Below are positions 25,476 through 32,966 of a DNA stretch of 47,150 nt, one piece after another. The DNA comes from Verrucomicrobiales bacterium. GTDB lineage: Bacteria; Verrucomicrobiota; Verrucomicrobiia; Verrucomicrobiales; SLCJ01. The notes under the pieces are model-generated. The model did no database searches, was not told the DNA's origin, and was given only the letters and a program-made list of their open reading frames with translations. Made by a program: the position numbers and the translations under genes. Positions within the stretch are counted from its first letter, which is position 1; each line of letters opens with the position of its first letter. The stretch covers positions 1-47,150 of the forward strand of contig JAGXGH010000078.1 of the NCBI GenBank assembly GCA_024636835.1, in the 5' to 3' direction.

Positions 25476-26834
25476 ATGGCACGACCATCCAACCTCACCA
25501 TGTGCAGCTTCTGCGGCAAGAGCCAGTCAGAGGTGCGTAAATTGATCGCCGGTCCCGGCGTTTACATCTGCGATGAGTGCATCGGGGTGTGTAAGTCGAT
25601 CCTCGATAAGGAGCTGAAGGATGCAGGAAACGTTTTTGATGATCCTGGTTTCCGTTTGCCGGCTCCTGCTGAGATCCACGCCCAACTCGACGAACATGTG
25701 ATCGGACAGGACGCTCCCAAGCGCGTGTTGTCGGTTGCGGTTCACAATCATTACAAGCGGATTTTTGGTCGCCCGGACTCGCTGATTAACGAGGTCGAGG
25801 GCAATGAAGAGTTTGCCGATGTTGAGTTGGAAAAGAGCAACGTGATGCTGCTCGGCTCCACCGGATCGGGTAAAACATTACTCGCGCGCACCTTGGCGCG
25901 ATCGCTCAATGTTCCTTTCTGTATCGTCGACGCGACGACACTGACTGAGGCTGGTTACGTTGGTGAAGATGTGGAAAACATCATCCTGCGACTTCTTCAA
26001 TCTGCCGATTACGATGTGAAGAAGGCCGAGCGCGGTATCATCTACGTCGATGAAATTGATAAGATCGGCCGTAAGACACAGAACGTTTCGATCACCCGCG
26101 ACGTCTCAGGTGAAGGCGTGCAGCAGGCCTTGCTGAAGATTCTCGAAGGCACGCTTTGCAACGTTCCACCGCAGGGTGGTCGTAAGCACCCTCAGCAGGA
26201 ATACATCCAAGTGAATACGGAGAATATTCTGTTCATCTGCGGTGGTGCCTTTGTCGGACTGGAAGAAATTATTCAAAGTCGCATGGGCCGCAACGTGCTT
26301 GGCTTCGGTGCCGAAGAATCCAAGCGTCGCGACAAAATGACCCCTGCCGAGGTGCTCGCCAAAGTGCAGCCGGAAGACCTTCTGCAATTCGGACTGATTC
26401 CTGAGTTTATCGGACGTATCCCAATGATCACCGCACTCCATCCCTTGGAGCGCGCCGACTTGGTGCAGATTCTCACCGAGCCAAAGAATGCGATGGTGAA
26501 GCAATATCGCAAGCTCCTTGCGATGGAGGGAGTGAACCTCAAAATCACCAAAGACGGATTGGAAGCGTTGGCGGAAGAAGCCATCAAGCGCGGAACCGGT
26601 GCGCGTGCGCTGCGTTCAATCCTCGAAAATCTCATGCTCGATGTGATGTATGAGGTGCCGAGCAGCGAGGAAACTGGAACCATCACCATCACTGGCGATG
26701 TGGTTCATGGCAAATCAAAGCCAGATTTCGAGAAGAACGTGAAGAAGAGCAAGCGGAAGAAGTCGCCGAAAAGCTCCTCCTCAGACGGCCCCGACAATCC
26801 AGACGACGACGATAAAAGCGGCGAGGCGGCTTAA
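25476..26834 (+). CDS. clpX: ATP-dependent Clp protease ATP-binding subunit ClpX
   Basis: 452 residues from ATG 25476, after GAAAGGAAAAC as a plausible ribosome site; the 48-codon upstream extension lacks similarity. The N-terminal C4 zinc finger uses Cys10, Cys13, Cys32 and Cys35. The AAA+ domain has Walker A GSTGSGKT (127-134), where most ClpX proteins read GPTGSGKT, pore loop GYVG (160-163), Walker [10 protein letters not shown], and sensor 2 in [10 protein letters not shown]. The C-terminus is a Lys/Ser/Asp-rich tail ([18 protein letters not shown]). It unfolds tagged substrates and feeds them to ClpP. Confidence 0.97.
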   Translation: MARPSNLTMCSFCGKSQSEVRKLIAGPGVYICDECIGVCKSILDKELKDAGNVFDDPGFRLPAPAEIHAQLDEHVIGQDAPKRVLSVAVHNHYKRIFGRPDSLINEVEGNEEFADVELEKSNVMLLGSTGSGKTLLARTLARSLNVPFCIVDATTLTEAGYVGEDVENIILRLLQSADYDVKKAERGIIYVDEIDKIGRKTQNVSITRDVSGEGVQQALLKILEGTLCNVPPQGGRKHPQQEYIQVNTENILFICGGAFVGLEEIIQSRMGRNVLGFGAEESKRRDKMTPAEVLAKVQPEDLLQFGLIPEFIGRIPMITALHPLERADLVQILTEPKNAMVKQYRKLLAMEGVNLKITKDGLEALAEEAIKRGTGARALRSILENLMLDVMYEVPSSEETGTITITGDVVHGKSKPDFEKNVKKSKRKKSPKSSSSDGPDNPDDDDKSGEAA

Positions 26835-26922
26835 GGGCACCGATGGTTACCTATATTCATAATGTTCAGGTTGTCGGACGGGGTGCCGAGCCAGCGCTAA
26901 TTATTCGTTTTCCCCGGTGCCC
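26835..26922. repeat. GGGCACCG / CGGTGCCC inverted repeat after clpX
   Basis: GGGCACCG (26835-26842) begins right after the clpX stop and pairs perfectly with CGGTGCCC (26915-26922). A partial copy, GGGGTGCCG, lies between them. The same GGGCACC/GGTGCCC theme forms the stem at 44131-44200. It has no T-tract. Confidence 0.45.
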
Positions 26923-27030
26923 GTCATTAGGCATTGGGCAATAGGCATTAGTCTCGCTATGAACAGAGTATGGCGGCCAATTAATTAATTTCGAGAAGTT
27001 GGCGGATCATGGATTTTTTATAAGCACAAA

Positions 27031-27063
27031 AAACGCCCACCCTTCTTCCGAGGGTGGGCGTTT
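27031..27063 (-). terminator. Rho-independent terminator of the EF-hand gene
   Basis: AAACGCCCACCCT (27031-27043) pairs perfectly with AGGGTGGGCGTTT (27051-27063). On the minus strand a T-run follows. It lies 25 bp past the EF-hand gene stop. Confidence 0.88.
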
Positions 27064-27087
27064 GTGTGTGTGGATTTCGAGTAAGAT

Positions 27088-27417
27088 TTACTCGGCGTTG
27101 TCTGCAGGTTTGTTGCCACGGCGTTCTGGTTTGTTCGGACGGTCTCCGGGACCTTTGCCTTTACCTGGCCCGCGCTGTTGCATGCGGCGTTTGTGCATTG
27201 CCTTGAGCGCCTCGGTGAGTTCACCCTCGTCGAGAGCGCCGTCATTGTTTTCGTCGTGCTTCTCGATGAGGCGCTTGGCGATCTCCGCGGCACGGTCACC
27301 ATTCGGTGGTCCCTGACCATTACCGTTTTGCGGGCCTTTACGATTGCCATTTTGGGCAGACGCGGTTCCGACTGCCAAGGCAGCGACGAGAGGAAGGATA
27401 AGAAGTGAGGATTTCAT
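27088..27417 (-). CDS. Small exported EF-hand protein
   Basis: 109 residues from ATG 27417. A signal peptide (SSLLILPLVAALAVGTASA) is followed by an Asn/Gly/Pro-rich segment and one EF-hand loop, DENNDGALDEGEL, with acidic residues at the calcium positions and the central Gly. The flanking helices are AAEIAKRLIEKH and TEALKAMHKRRMQQ. The tail is Gly/Pro/Lys-rich. A periplasmic calcium-binding role is likely, but no partner is evident. Small secreted EF-hand proteins are frequent in Verrucomicrobia and Planctomycetes. It is 92 bp downstream of hflX and ends at its own terminator. Confidence 0.8.
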   Translation of the reverse strand: MKSSLLILPLVAALAVGTASAQNGNRKGPQNGNGQGPPNGDRAAEIAKRLIEKHDENNDGALDEGELTEALKAMHKRRMQQRGPGKGKGPGDRPNKPERRGNKPADNAE

Positions 27418-27509
27418 AGTGTTATTTAGCTTAGGTTCTAGCCGGGTTGGTTTAATTTTCCGACTCGCCATATGAAACCCACTCCATCCTGCTGAGTTGC
27501 GGTGCCTTG

Positions 27510-28829
27510 CTATTTTTCTTTTGCTGGGGCAATGAACTGCTCAAATTGTGTGTGCAATCGACGCGGGACGATGACCGTCATCACGGCATCTGTCTCGTCG
27601 TAGTCGAGGCTGAGAACTTTTGCTTCCTCGTGGAGTCGCGAGATCACATCGCCACGCATCACAGGAACACGAAGTTCGAGTCGCGAGACCCGGTCGTGTA
27701 GCATCATATTGAAGCGCGCGATTAATTCTTCGACGCCCACACGGTTCTTCACGGACATGGCGACCGAGTTGGGGAAATGCGCCTGCAGTGTTTTGAGGTG
27801 ACCGGGGTCTTCGATCAAATCCGTCTTGTTGAGGACGGAGATCATTTGCTTTTCCTCGGCACCAAGTTCGGTGAGGACTTCGACAGTGGTCTTGCCGTGC
27901 TTTATCGCTTCATGACTTGAAGCGTCGATGACGTGGATCAAAAAGTCGGCAAGCACCGCCTCTTCGAGTGTCGCTTTGAACGCCTCGACGAGCTTGTGGG
28001 GAAGATTGCGGACGAACCCTACGGTATCGGTGAGGAGTAAATTCTGCCCGTCCGGGAGTTCGATTTTTCGGGTGGTGGTGTCGAGTGTGGCGAAGAGCTT
28101 GTTTTCCGCGAGCACATCGCTGCCGGTCATCAGGTTGAGCAGCGAGGATTTGCCGGCGTTGGTGTAGCCAACGATGGCAGCCGTTGGGATTGGCGTTTTC
28201 ATCCGTTCCTTGCGCTGGGTGTTGCGGACCTTGCGGACGTCGTCGAGTTCAGATTTGAGTTTGGAAATGCGTTCGCGGGCGAGTCGCTTATCCACTTCGA
28301 TCTGCTTTTCACCTTCACCACGCGCCGCGCCTGCGCCGCCTTTGCCTCCGCCGGACCCGCCGCCCTGACGGTCGAGGTGTGCCCACATCCGCGCCATCCG
28401 AGGGAGGGCGTATTGCATGCGCGCGAGTTGCACCTGGAGTGTTGCCTCTTTGGTTTGCGCACGTTTCGCGAAAATATCGAGAATCACCTCCTGGCGGTCG
28501 ATCACGGCGAGCTGGCTCTCATCCTCCCATGCGCGTTGCTGGGCGGGCGAGAGTTCGTTGTCGAAAATGATGCAGTCGCAGTCGAGTGCTGTGGCGTGTG
28601 TCATTAGCTCCGCCGCTTTTCCGGATCCCATGAGGTAGCGCGCGGTATGTTTTGGCACATGAACGAACACGGCATCGACGATGCCAATGCCCAGGGTATC
28701 GACCAACTCCTTGAGTTCCTCCAGCAGGCTGTGGCCCTCTTCTTCCTCACGCCGGTCACGGCAGACGTGAAGGAGCAAGGCGCGCTCCACCATTTGCGGA
28801 CGACTCCGTATCTCAAACATATCAGACAT
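27510..28829 (-). CDS. hflX: GTPase HflX
   Basis: 439 residues. The N-terminal HflX domain (about 1-190) includes YLMGSGKAAEL and FDNELSPAQQRAWED, then a Gly-rich linker (RQGGGSGGGKGGAG) and a coiled-coil stretch. The GTPase domain has G1 GYTNAGKSS, G3 DTVGF and G4 NKTDL. HflX binds and splits stalled 70S or 50S particles under heat or stress. The start at 28829 is one option; an ATG three codons in is equally plausible. It lies just downstream of the hipBA unit but has no functional tie visible in sequence. Confidence 0.95.
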   Translation of the reverse strand: MSDMFEIRSRPQMVERALLLHVCRDRREEEEGHSLLEELKELVDTLGIGIVDAVFVHVPKHTARYLMGSGKAAELMTHATALDCDCIIFDNELSPAQQRAWEDESQLAVIDRQEVILDIFAKRAQTKEATLQVQLARMQYALPRMARMWAHLDRQGGGSGGGKGGAGAARGEGEKQIEVDKRLARERISKLKSELDDVRKVRNTQRKERMKTPIPTAAIVGYTNAGKSSLLNLMTGSDVLAENKLFATLDTTTRKIELPDGQNLLLTDTVGFVRNLPHKLVEAFKATLEEAVLADFLIHVIDASSHEAIKHGKTTVEVLTELGAEEKQMISVLNKTDLIEDPGHLKTLQAHFPNSVAMSVKNRVGVEELIARFNMMLHDRVSRLELRVPVMRGDVISRLHEEAKVLSLDYDETDAVMTVIVPRRLHTQFEQFIAPAKEK

Positions 28830-28882
28830 GGTCTATACTAGACCAAGTTTGCTAGTTTTCAGTGTTCAGTTTTCAGCGAGCA

Positions 28883-29161
28883 TTATGAGGAGTGAGGAAC
28901 TGGCCATTCGTAGCTTGTCACGGGAAACGCGGGCTTTTCCCAATCTGGGCGATCAATATATGCCGCACTTGCAAAGAACTGGTAAAGAGCGATGCGTTGA
29001 TGGACGGTCAAATCCATTGGCGATTCGGTGCCTGCTGTTCTTCGACGAAGTTCGTGTAGCAATTCCTCAGCATATGCATCTCGAGTCTCTTCAAAAATGG
29101 CTCTACGTTTTCCAACGTAATAACCGCACAGATTCACACCGAGCGCGAACGATGCTCGCAA
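28883..29161 (-). CDS. Possible small protein overlapping the end of hipA
   Basis: 92 residues, overlapping the last 59 bp of hipA in another frame. Composition is protein-like (RRAIFEETRDAYAEELLHEL, LTVHQRIALYQFFASAAYID), with amphipathic helices and a conserved-looking aromatic C-terminus (SYEWPVPHSS). A later ATG at 29017 would avoid the overlap and give 44 residues. No family recognised. It could be a third hip-operon gene, a remnant, or spurious. Confidence 0.35.
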   Translation of the reverse strand: MRASFALGVNLCGYYVGKRRAIFEETRDAYAEELLHELRRRTAGTESPMDLTVHQRIALYQFFASAAYIDRPDWEKPAFPVTSYEWPVPHSS

Positions 29162-30338
29162 CTACATCGAACTCCGAAGTCGTCGAATTCATTACCTCGG
29201 CTGCCTTATCTACCTTCATCGCTAATTTTTTCATCCGCTCAATAGCCATCGTTGGATTCAATTCTACCTCGCGGAAGAACGCTAGCCAGTGCGATGCATA
29301 CAAACGACCTGCATTACGCTCACCGCCAATTTTCATGGCCAAGTGCTGCGATAGCTCAGGATAAGCGGATGTGCTCACCAAATCATAGAGCGGTGCTAGT
29401 TGGATATTCCCACCTATATAAAGGAGTGAAAAGTTTTTCCCATGTGCGTCGTTGTTTCCAATCAAGTAGTTAAACACCACCGCATCAAACAACTTCAGCA
29501 CATCAAGCACAGGCACGGAGCAAACTCGCTTGACCAACTCAAAGCACTTTTTCAACCCTGGTCCACCTTCCTCTTGATACTTAAATTCCGGTGGAATACC
29601 CAGCGCCTGACAAAAATCCTCTTGGTGAAATCTTGTCCATCCACCGTGACCATCAGATTCGCGGTCGTAGCGTTCTATCTGTAAAAAATTAATCACCCCC
29701 GTCTTTTGCCTCTCCACGGCAGCCACATCCAGCCTTACCGCACCAGCGAGAGTCATGCAGAAAAACTCATTCTTTACCAATCCTTCGAACCGCTCACTTT
29801 CTGGCTTGAGGATATGCGTGCTCGCTGCGCCGTCCAGGGGGAGAAAATAGCTTCCGTTCCGTATCATCAATGCCGCCTTTCCCTGCGCTCCAGCCAGTGA
29901 AAGACGAACTCTTTCCTCACCCGTTAAAAGTGGCGATACTGGAAGCCCTCGAAGCTTCTCCTCCAAATCAAATTTGCTAATTTCGCGATAGCTCGATTTC
30001 TCAAACGGTGGGTTCTGTCCCGGAGGCAACAAACTAACGGCACCCGCACATTCGGCACCGATTTTCTCCAAAATCGCGTAATCATTGCGTTCACTGACGC
30101 CAAACTTACTCGCCACCGCCGTTCGACTTCCTTCCTCCGGAAGAACGCCTGCGAAATAAGGGCGACATTCTTTCGCCTTAAACCTCTCGCTTTGCAGTGG
30201 TAGTGAAATCGAAAGAGGCGCAGCGTGATCAGAATTCAGCCAAGCTTCATCATAGCTAAACCACATTGCGCCAGAACTGTCTTGCTTCAACACGCCGACC
30301 TTCGATTCACCAAAAAACACATTGAGAAATTTTGCCAT
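29103..30338 (-). CDS. hipA: HipA-type serine/threonine kinase toxin
   Basis: 411 residues. The N-terminal subdomain (LNVFFGESKVGVLKQ, LPLQSERFKAKECRPYFAGV) is followed by the kinase core. RLSLAGAQGKAAL carries Ser147, equivalent to the autophosphorylated Ser150 of E. coli HipA. YLIGNNDAHGKNFS has the catalytic Asp297, and LAPLYDLVST the metal-binding Asp319. The active site therefore looks intact. HipA of E. coli phosphorylates glutamyl-tRNA synthetase and induces growth arrest. It is encoded three bases after hipB, the usual antitoxin-first order. The gene appears somewhat lower in GC than neighbouring housekeeping genes, which fits horizontal acquisition. Confidence 0.95.
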   Translation of the reverse strand: MAKFLNVFFGESKVGVLKQDSSGAMWFSYDEAWLNSDHAAPLSISLPLQSERFKAKECRPYFAGVLPEEGSRTAVASKFGVSERNDYAILEKIGAECAGAVSLLPPGQNPPFEKSSYREISKFDLEEKLRGLPVSPLLTGEERVRLSLAGAQGKAALMIRNGSYFLPLDGAASTHILKPESERFEGLVKNEFFCMTLAGAVRLDVAAVERQKTGVINFLQIERYDRESDGHGGWTRFHQEDFCQALGIPPEFKYQEEGGPGLKKCFELVKRVCSVPVLDVLKLFDAVVFNYLIGNNDAHGKNFSLLYIGGNIQLAPLYDLVSTSAYPELSQHLAMKIGGERNAGRLYASHWLAFFREVELNPTMAIERMKKLAMKVDKAAEVMNSTTSEFDVVASIVRARCESVRLLRWKT

Positions 30339-30341
30339 TTC

Positions 30342-30554
30342 TTACGCCTTTGTGATTTGTTTTTGCCCAAGAATATCAAAGCCTAGTCCTTCCAACACAC
30401 GCAATGCCTTGCCAAGCTCGCAACTATCCTTCCCATTCTCCAAATCACTGATGAACCGACGTCCCGTGCCAGCCACCATCGCCAAATCCGATTGATTGAG
30501 ATTTAGCTTCTTTCTTTGTTTCTGGACTAAGCGTCCTAATTCTCTTGTATCCAT
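30342..30554 (-). CDS. hipB: HipB-type antitoxin, HTH (Xre/Cro) repressor
   Basis: 70 residues. An Xre-type helix-turn-helix covers nearly the whole protein: LGRLVQKQRKKLNLNQSDLA, then GTGRRFISDLENGK as the recognition helix region. The C-terminal GFDILGQKQITKA is shorter than or comparable to known HipB tails. It should neutralise HipA and repress its own operon by binding the repeated sites at 30557-30688. The start ATG at 30554 lies directly beside the GTATT/AATAC palindrome. Confidence 0.9.
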   Translation of the reverse strand: MDTRELGRLVQKQRKKLNLNQSDLAMVAGTGRRFISDLENGKDSCELGKALRVLEGLGFDILGQKQITKA

Positions 30555-30556
30555 GA

Positions 30557-30688
30557 GTATTCCTTAATACCTGTTCCCGTTCAGGAGCAATAAAGGAGAT
30601 TGTCAATCTAGTCAAGATGTTTGTTCCCGTTCGGGAGCGTAACCGGTTTTCGTTCCTCTTTGCCTCCGGATGTTACTGGGCGGGAACA
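30557..30688 (-). promoter_or_regulatory. hipBA operator region
   Basis: TGTTCCCGTTCAGGAGC (30572-30588) and TGTTCCCGTTCGGGAGC (30622-30638) differ by one base and are exactly 50 bp apart. The core TCCCG-TT-CGGGA is palindromic. An inverted half-site, CGGGAACA, lies at 30681-30688. GTATT-CCTT-AATAC (30557-30570) is a separate palindrome next to the hipB start. E. coli HipB operators (TATCC-N8-GGATA) have similar two-arm geometry but other bases. Confidence 0.7.
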
Positions 30689-30849
30689 TTAAATCTTGCG
30701 TGCCAAATCAAGGCGAAGGTATCACCTTCGTGAATTGTCGAGACGATCCAATTCTGTTCAAGGCCAATCAATTTCTGCGCCAGAATTTTCAATCGAGAAG
30801 GAGTTCCCTGTAATTGATAACCAACGGGTTACATTGATCATTGGCTACT

Positions 30850-30891
30850 ATGTGTCTGACATTTGTTTCTATGTGTCTGACATCTGTTTCT
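30850..30891 (+). repeat. Two tandem 21-bp repeats
   Basis: ATGTGTCTGACATTTGTTTC (30850-30869) and its tandem copy from 30871 differ by one base over the 21-bp unit. A third copy with three changes is at 31223-31243, and the sequence before each (GTTACATTGA, GGCTACT) also matches. 30894-31222 holds no recognisable gene. Confidence 0.6.
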
Positions 30892-31222
30892 AAACGGAGA
30901 ACGAGGTGAGTTTTTGGAACATAAAGGTGAGGCGTTTTGGATGTTGACGGTGCCGGCAATGATAGCTCGCCTAGTGTGAAGGAGTGAGTTTGCTAGTGTT
31001 CAGTGTTTGAATTGTGTAATGCTGGTAGGTGATGATTAATCCTCCCGACTAACTTGAAGCTTACTCCACTTTCCGCACTCCAGCGCAGTCCGGGTTCTAG
31101 TGCGAGAAAGGAAAAATAGGAACCACAGCCGGAGCAGAGCGGAGATAGACGAAGTCAAATTTCAGGACATACACGGATAATCAGTGAGTTACATTGACTA
31201 GGCGACTAACCCTCTGGGCTAC

Positions 31223-31243
31223 TGTATGTCTGAGATTTGTTTC
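31223..31243 (+). repeat. Third copy of the 21-bp repeat
   Basis: GTATGTCTGAGATTTGTTTC aligns with the tandem units at 30850 (18 of 21 identical). It is preceded by GGGCTACT, as in the first copy. The direct orientation argues against simple transposon ends. Confidence 0.5.
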
Positions 31244-31302
31244 TCTATGCTGATATAATTTTCTCCTTCAGAGAGAAAATAGTCGAATGATGGACAAGAA
31301 AA

Positions 31303-31332
31303 AACCTTCAGGCGGTTTAGAGTCAGAAGGTT
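31303..31332 (-). terminator. Terminator of the phosphohydrolase-sulfotransferase/GNAT/PEP-CTERM operon
   Basis: On the minus strand AACCTTC and GAAGGTT pair across a 16-nt loop, followed by TTTTTC. It lies 12 bp past the PEP-CTERM gene stop. Confidence 0.65.
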
Positions 31333-31344
31333 CATTCTGTAAAT

Positions 31345-31971
31345 CTATGCGGTACGGCGGCGTCTGGCGAGGAGGCCGGTGGCGCCGAGTGCTAGAAGAG
31401 CGATGCTGGATGGCTCTGGGACTGCTGAGACTGCAGCAGCATCGATCATGGCTTTGCCTTGAGAGATGCTTAGCGCGGGGCCACCCACACCGCTGAGGTC
31501 TTGCGGGTTTGGCTGTGCATTTGTAGTCGCGATTGCAATCAAGTATCCGCCGCCTGCGCCATCAAAATAAAATTGACCCACAGATTCAAATATAGAGGTT
31601 CCGTCAAACGATATCATAGCATAGTTCTCAGAACCTAGTTGGGCCCCATGATTAAACCCACCCACGTCGGAATAAACACCCGAGCTATCAAGAATACTAC
31701 CAAGTGGGAGGTCAGTACCTCGCGTAAAATTTTTGCCGCCCGAGAAATTAAACCTACTACCACTAGAGCTTAGCACGTCTACAGCATGATAATAAGAACC
31801 AGTATAAATAGGCGAGATATTAATTCCAACGGGATCAGCATTTCCTGTGTCATTAGCACTGTTTACCCCGTAAAACGTTACTGCGGCATTAGCTACTGAA
31901 GTAGCACAACCTGCCCCAGCGGTCACGGCAAGGTAGGTGGCCAGTTTGTTCTGTCTTAATCTTGTTTTCAT
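31345..31971 (-). CDS. PEP-CTERM sorting-domain surface protein
   Basis: 208 residues. A signal peptide (LATYLAVTAGAGCATSVANA) precedes a Gly/Ser/Asn-rich beta-type domain (AVTFYGVNSANDTGN, GSRFNFSGG, GQFYFDGAGGGYLIAIAT). It ends in a textbook PEP-CTERM signal: VPEPSS, a hydrophobic helix (IALLALGATGLLA) and RRRR. Such proteins are cleaved at PEP by an exosortase and moved to the cell surface, usually with exopolysaccharide; no exosortase gene is in the window. It begins 2 bp after the GNAT gene stop, so it belongs to the same operon, and a terminator follows. Confidence 0.92.
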   Translation of the reverse strand: MKTRLRQNKLATYLAVTAGAGCATSVANAAVTFYGVNSANDTGNADPVGINISPIYTGSYYHAVDVLSSSGSRFNFSGGKNFTRGTDLPLGSILDSSGVYSDVGGFNHGAQLGSENYAMISFDGTSIFESVGQFYFDGAGGGYLIAIATTNAQPNPQDLSGVGGPALSISQGKAMIDAAAVSAVPEPSSIALLALGATGLLARRRRTA

Positions 31972-31973
31972 TT

Positions 31974-32846
31974 TTATTTATTTTTGTTGTTGTGACTCCT
32001 GCTCGCGGACATCGCGACCAGTGAGAGTAGTGAGAGTAGAGGCTTGGCTAGGAAGTGGCTTGGTTTGTCTTCTGTGCCTCCACAGCGGATGGCTGTGTTT
32101 GCGGTCTGTTGTTGGTTTTCTGAATCTGATCTGAAGGTGAATTTCTCTGGGAAGTCAATAGGGCAGTTTGTGAAGGAGTGATTACGGAGGCTTGCCGCGA
32201 TGAGGTGGGACTTATTTTTCCACTCTGGGTGGGAGGCTTCTATGTGAATATGGAGCTCATTCTTGCCGCGCTGAGTTACGAGGAATGCTCCGATGATTTC
32301 TTGATCATCAAGGAGGATGCAGGAGTAGTTCTCCTCAAAGTGCTCCTTATTGGAGCTGTCCCAGTATTGCTTAAACTGCTGAGGGGGCATGAGTGAGTGT
32401 GGAGCAACGAAGGCGTAGATCTCTTCGGCGTTATGTCCGCGGATTGATTCTATCTGCCAGGTGATGGGGATAAGAGAATTAAGTCGGCTATAGATGCGCT
32501 GAGCACGTGCCTTCATACTGTCACCTGGGACGGTGAAGTGGCGGTCTGTCTGGGCGATAGTGTAGCCTTTCTCAGTGAGCATGGTGTAGCGTGGGTGGTC
32601 GCTGGGAAGGGCGGCTTGGTAACGGAGGTGGGTGGCTCCGATGTCTACTGCGGTGGTCTCAAGCTCGGTTAGAGCCTGTTCTAGTAATGTTTCTGAGTGG
32701 GCAGTATTTCCTGCAAAGAAGAAGTTGAATTCAACGGTGATTTCTTGAGGAGGGTTATTCTCACTTTTAGTCTTTGGTCTTGGGGTGCCTGGTCTGCGCC
32801 AGTAGGAGAAGGCGGCGATGATGCGTTCTACTGGCTGTTCTAGCAC
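31974..32846 (-). CDS. Tandem-GNAT acetyltransferase-like protein, start uncertain
   Basis: At least 290 residues from the first possible start, GTG 32846. The open frame continues 40 codons further, to a TAA at 32967-32969 that is the stop codon of the upstream gene in the same frame. Those 40 codons read as a normal GNAT beginning (TPIIRPAYPDELARARTLGQ) but contain no ATG, GTG or TTG. The second half (IRGHNAEEIYAFVAPHSLM, SCILLDDQEIIGAFLVTQRG) looks like a second GNAT repeat. The C-terminus ends in a hydrophobic patch (FLAKPLLSLLSLVAM) and then polar HNNKNK, which may be read-through into the next gene's leader. Substrate unknown. Operon with neighbours on both sides. Confidence 0.75.
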   Translation of the reverse strand: MLEQPVERIIAAFSYWRRPGTPRPKTKSENNPPQEITVEFNFFFAGNTAHSETLLEQALTELETTAVDIGATHLRYQAALPSDHPRYTMLTEKGYTIAQTDRHFTVPGDSMKARAQRIYSRLNSLIPITWQIESIRGHNAEEIYAFVAPHSLMPPQQFKQYWDSSNKEHFEENYSCILLDDQEIIGAFLVTQRGKNELHIHIEASHPEWKNKSHLIAASLRNHSFTNCPIDFPEKFTFRSDSENQQQTANTAIRCGGTEDKPSHFLAKPLLSLLSLVAMSASRSHNNKNK

Positions 32847-32966
32847 GGCGACGAGGAACTGTGCGTTGTCTGGTATGGCGGCTCCCTGCCCGAGTGTGCG
32901 TGCACGGGCAAGCTCGTCTGGATAGGCAGGTCTGATGATGGGTGTGGTGTTGATAGCGGCGAGGAT

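Noticed and set aside
26925..26960. GGCATTGGGCAATAGGCATT-like sequence, also near 38355-38380
   Set aside because: Short, low-complexity resemblance that could occur by chance; not enough to define a repeat family.
30696..30893. 65-residue frame upstream of hipB
   Set aside because: Its C-terminus is simply the translated tandem 21-bp repeat and the rest has no support.
30850..31243. CRISPR-like array
   Set aside because: Only three units, two directly abutting without spacers, and no cas genes.
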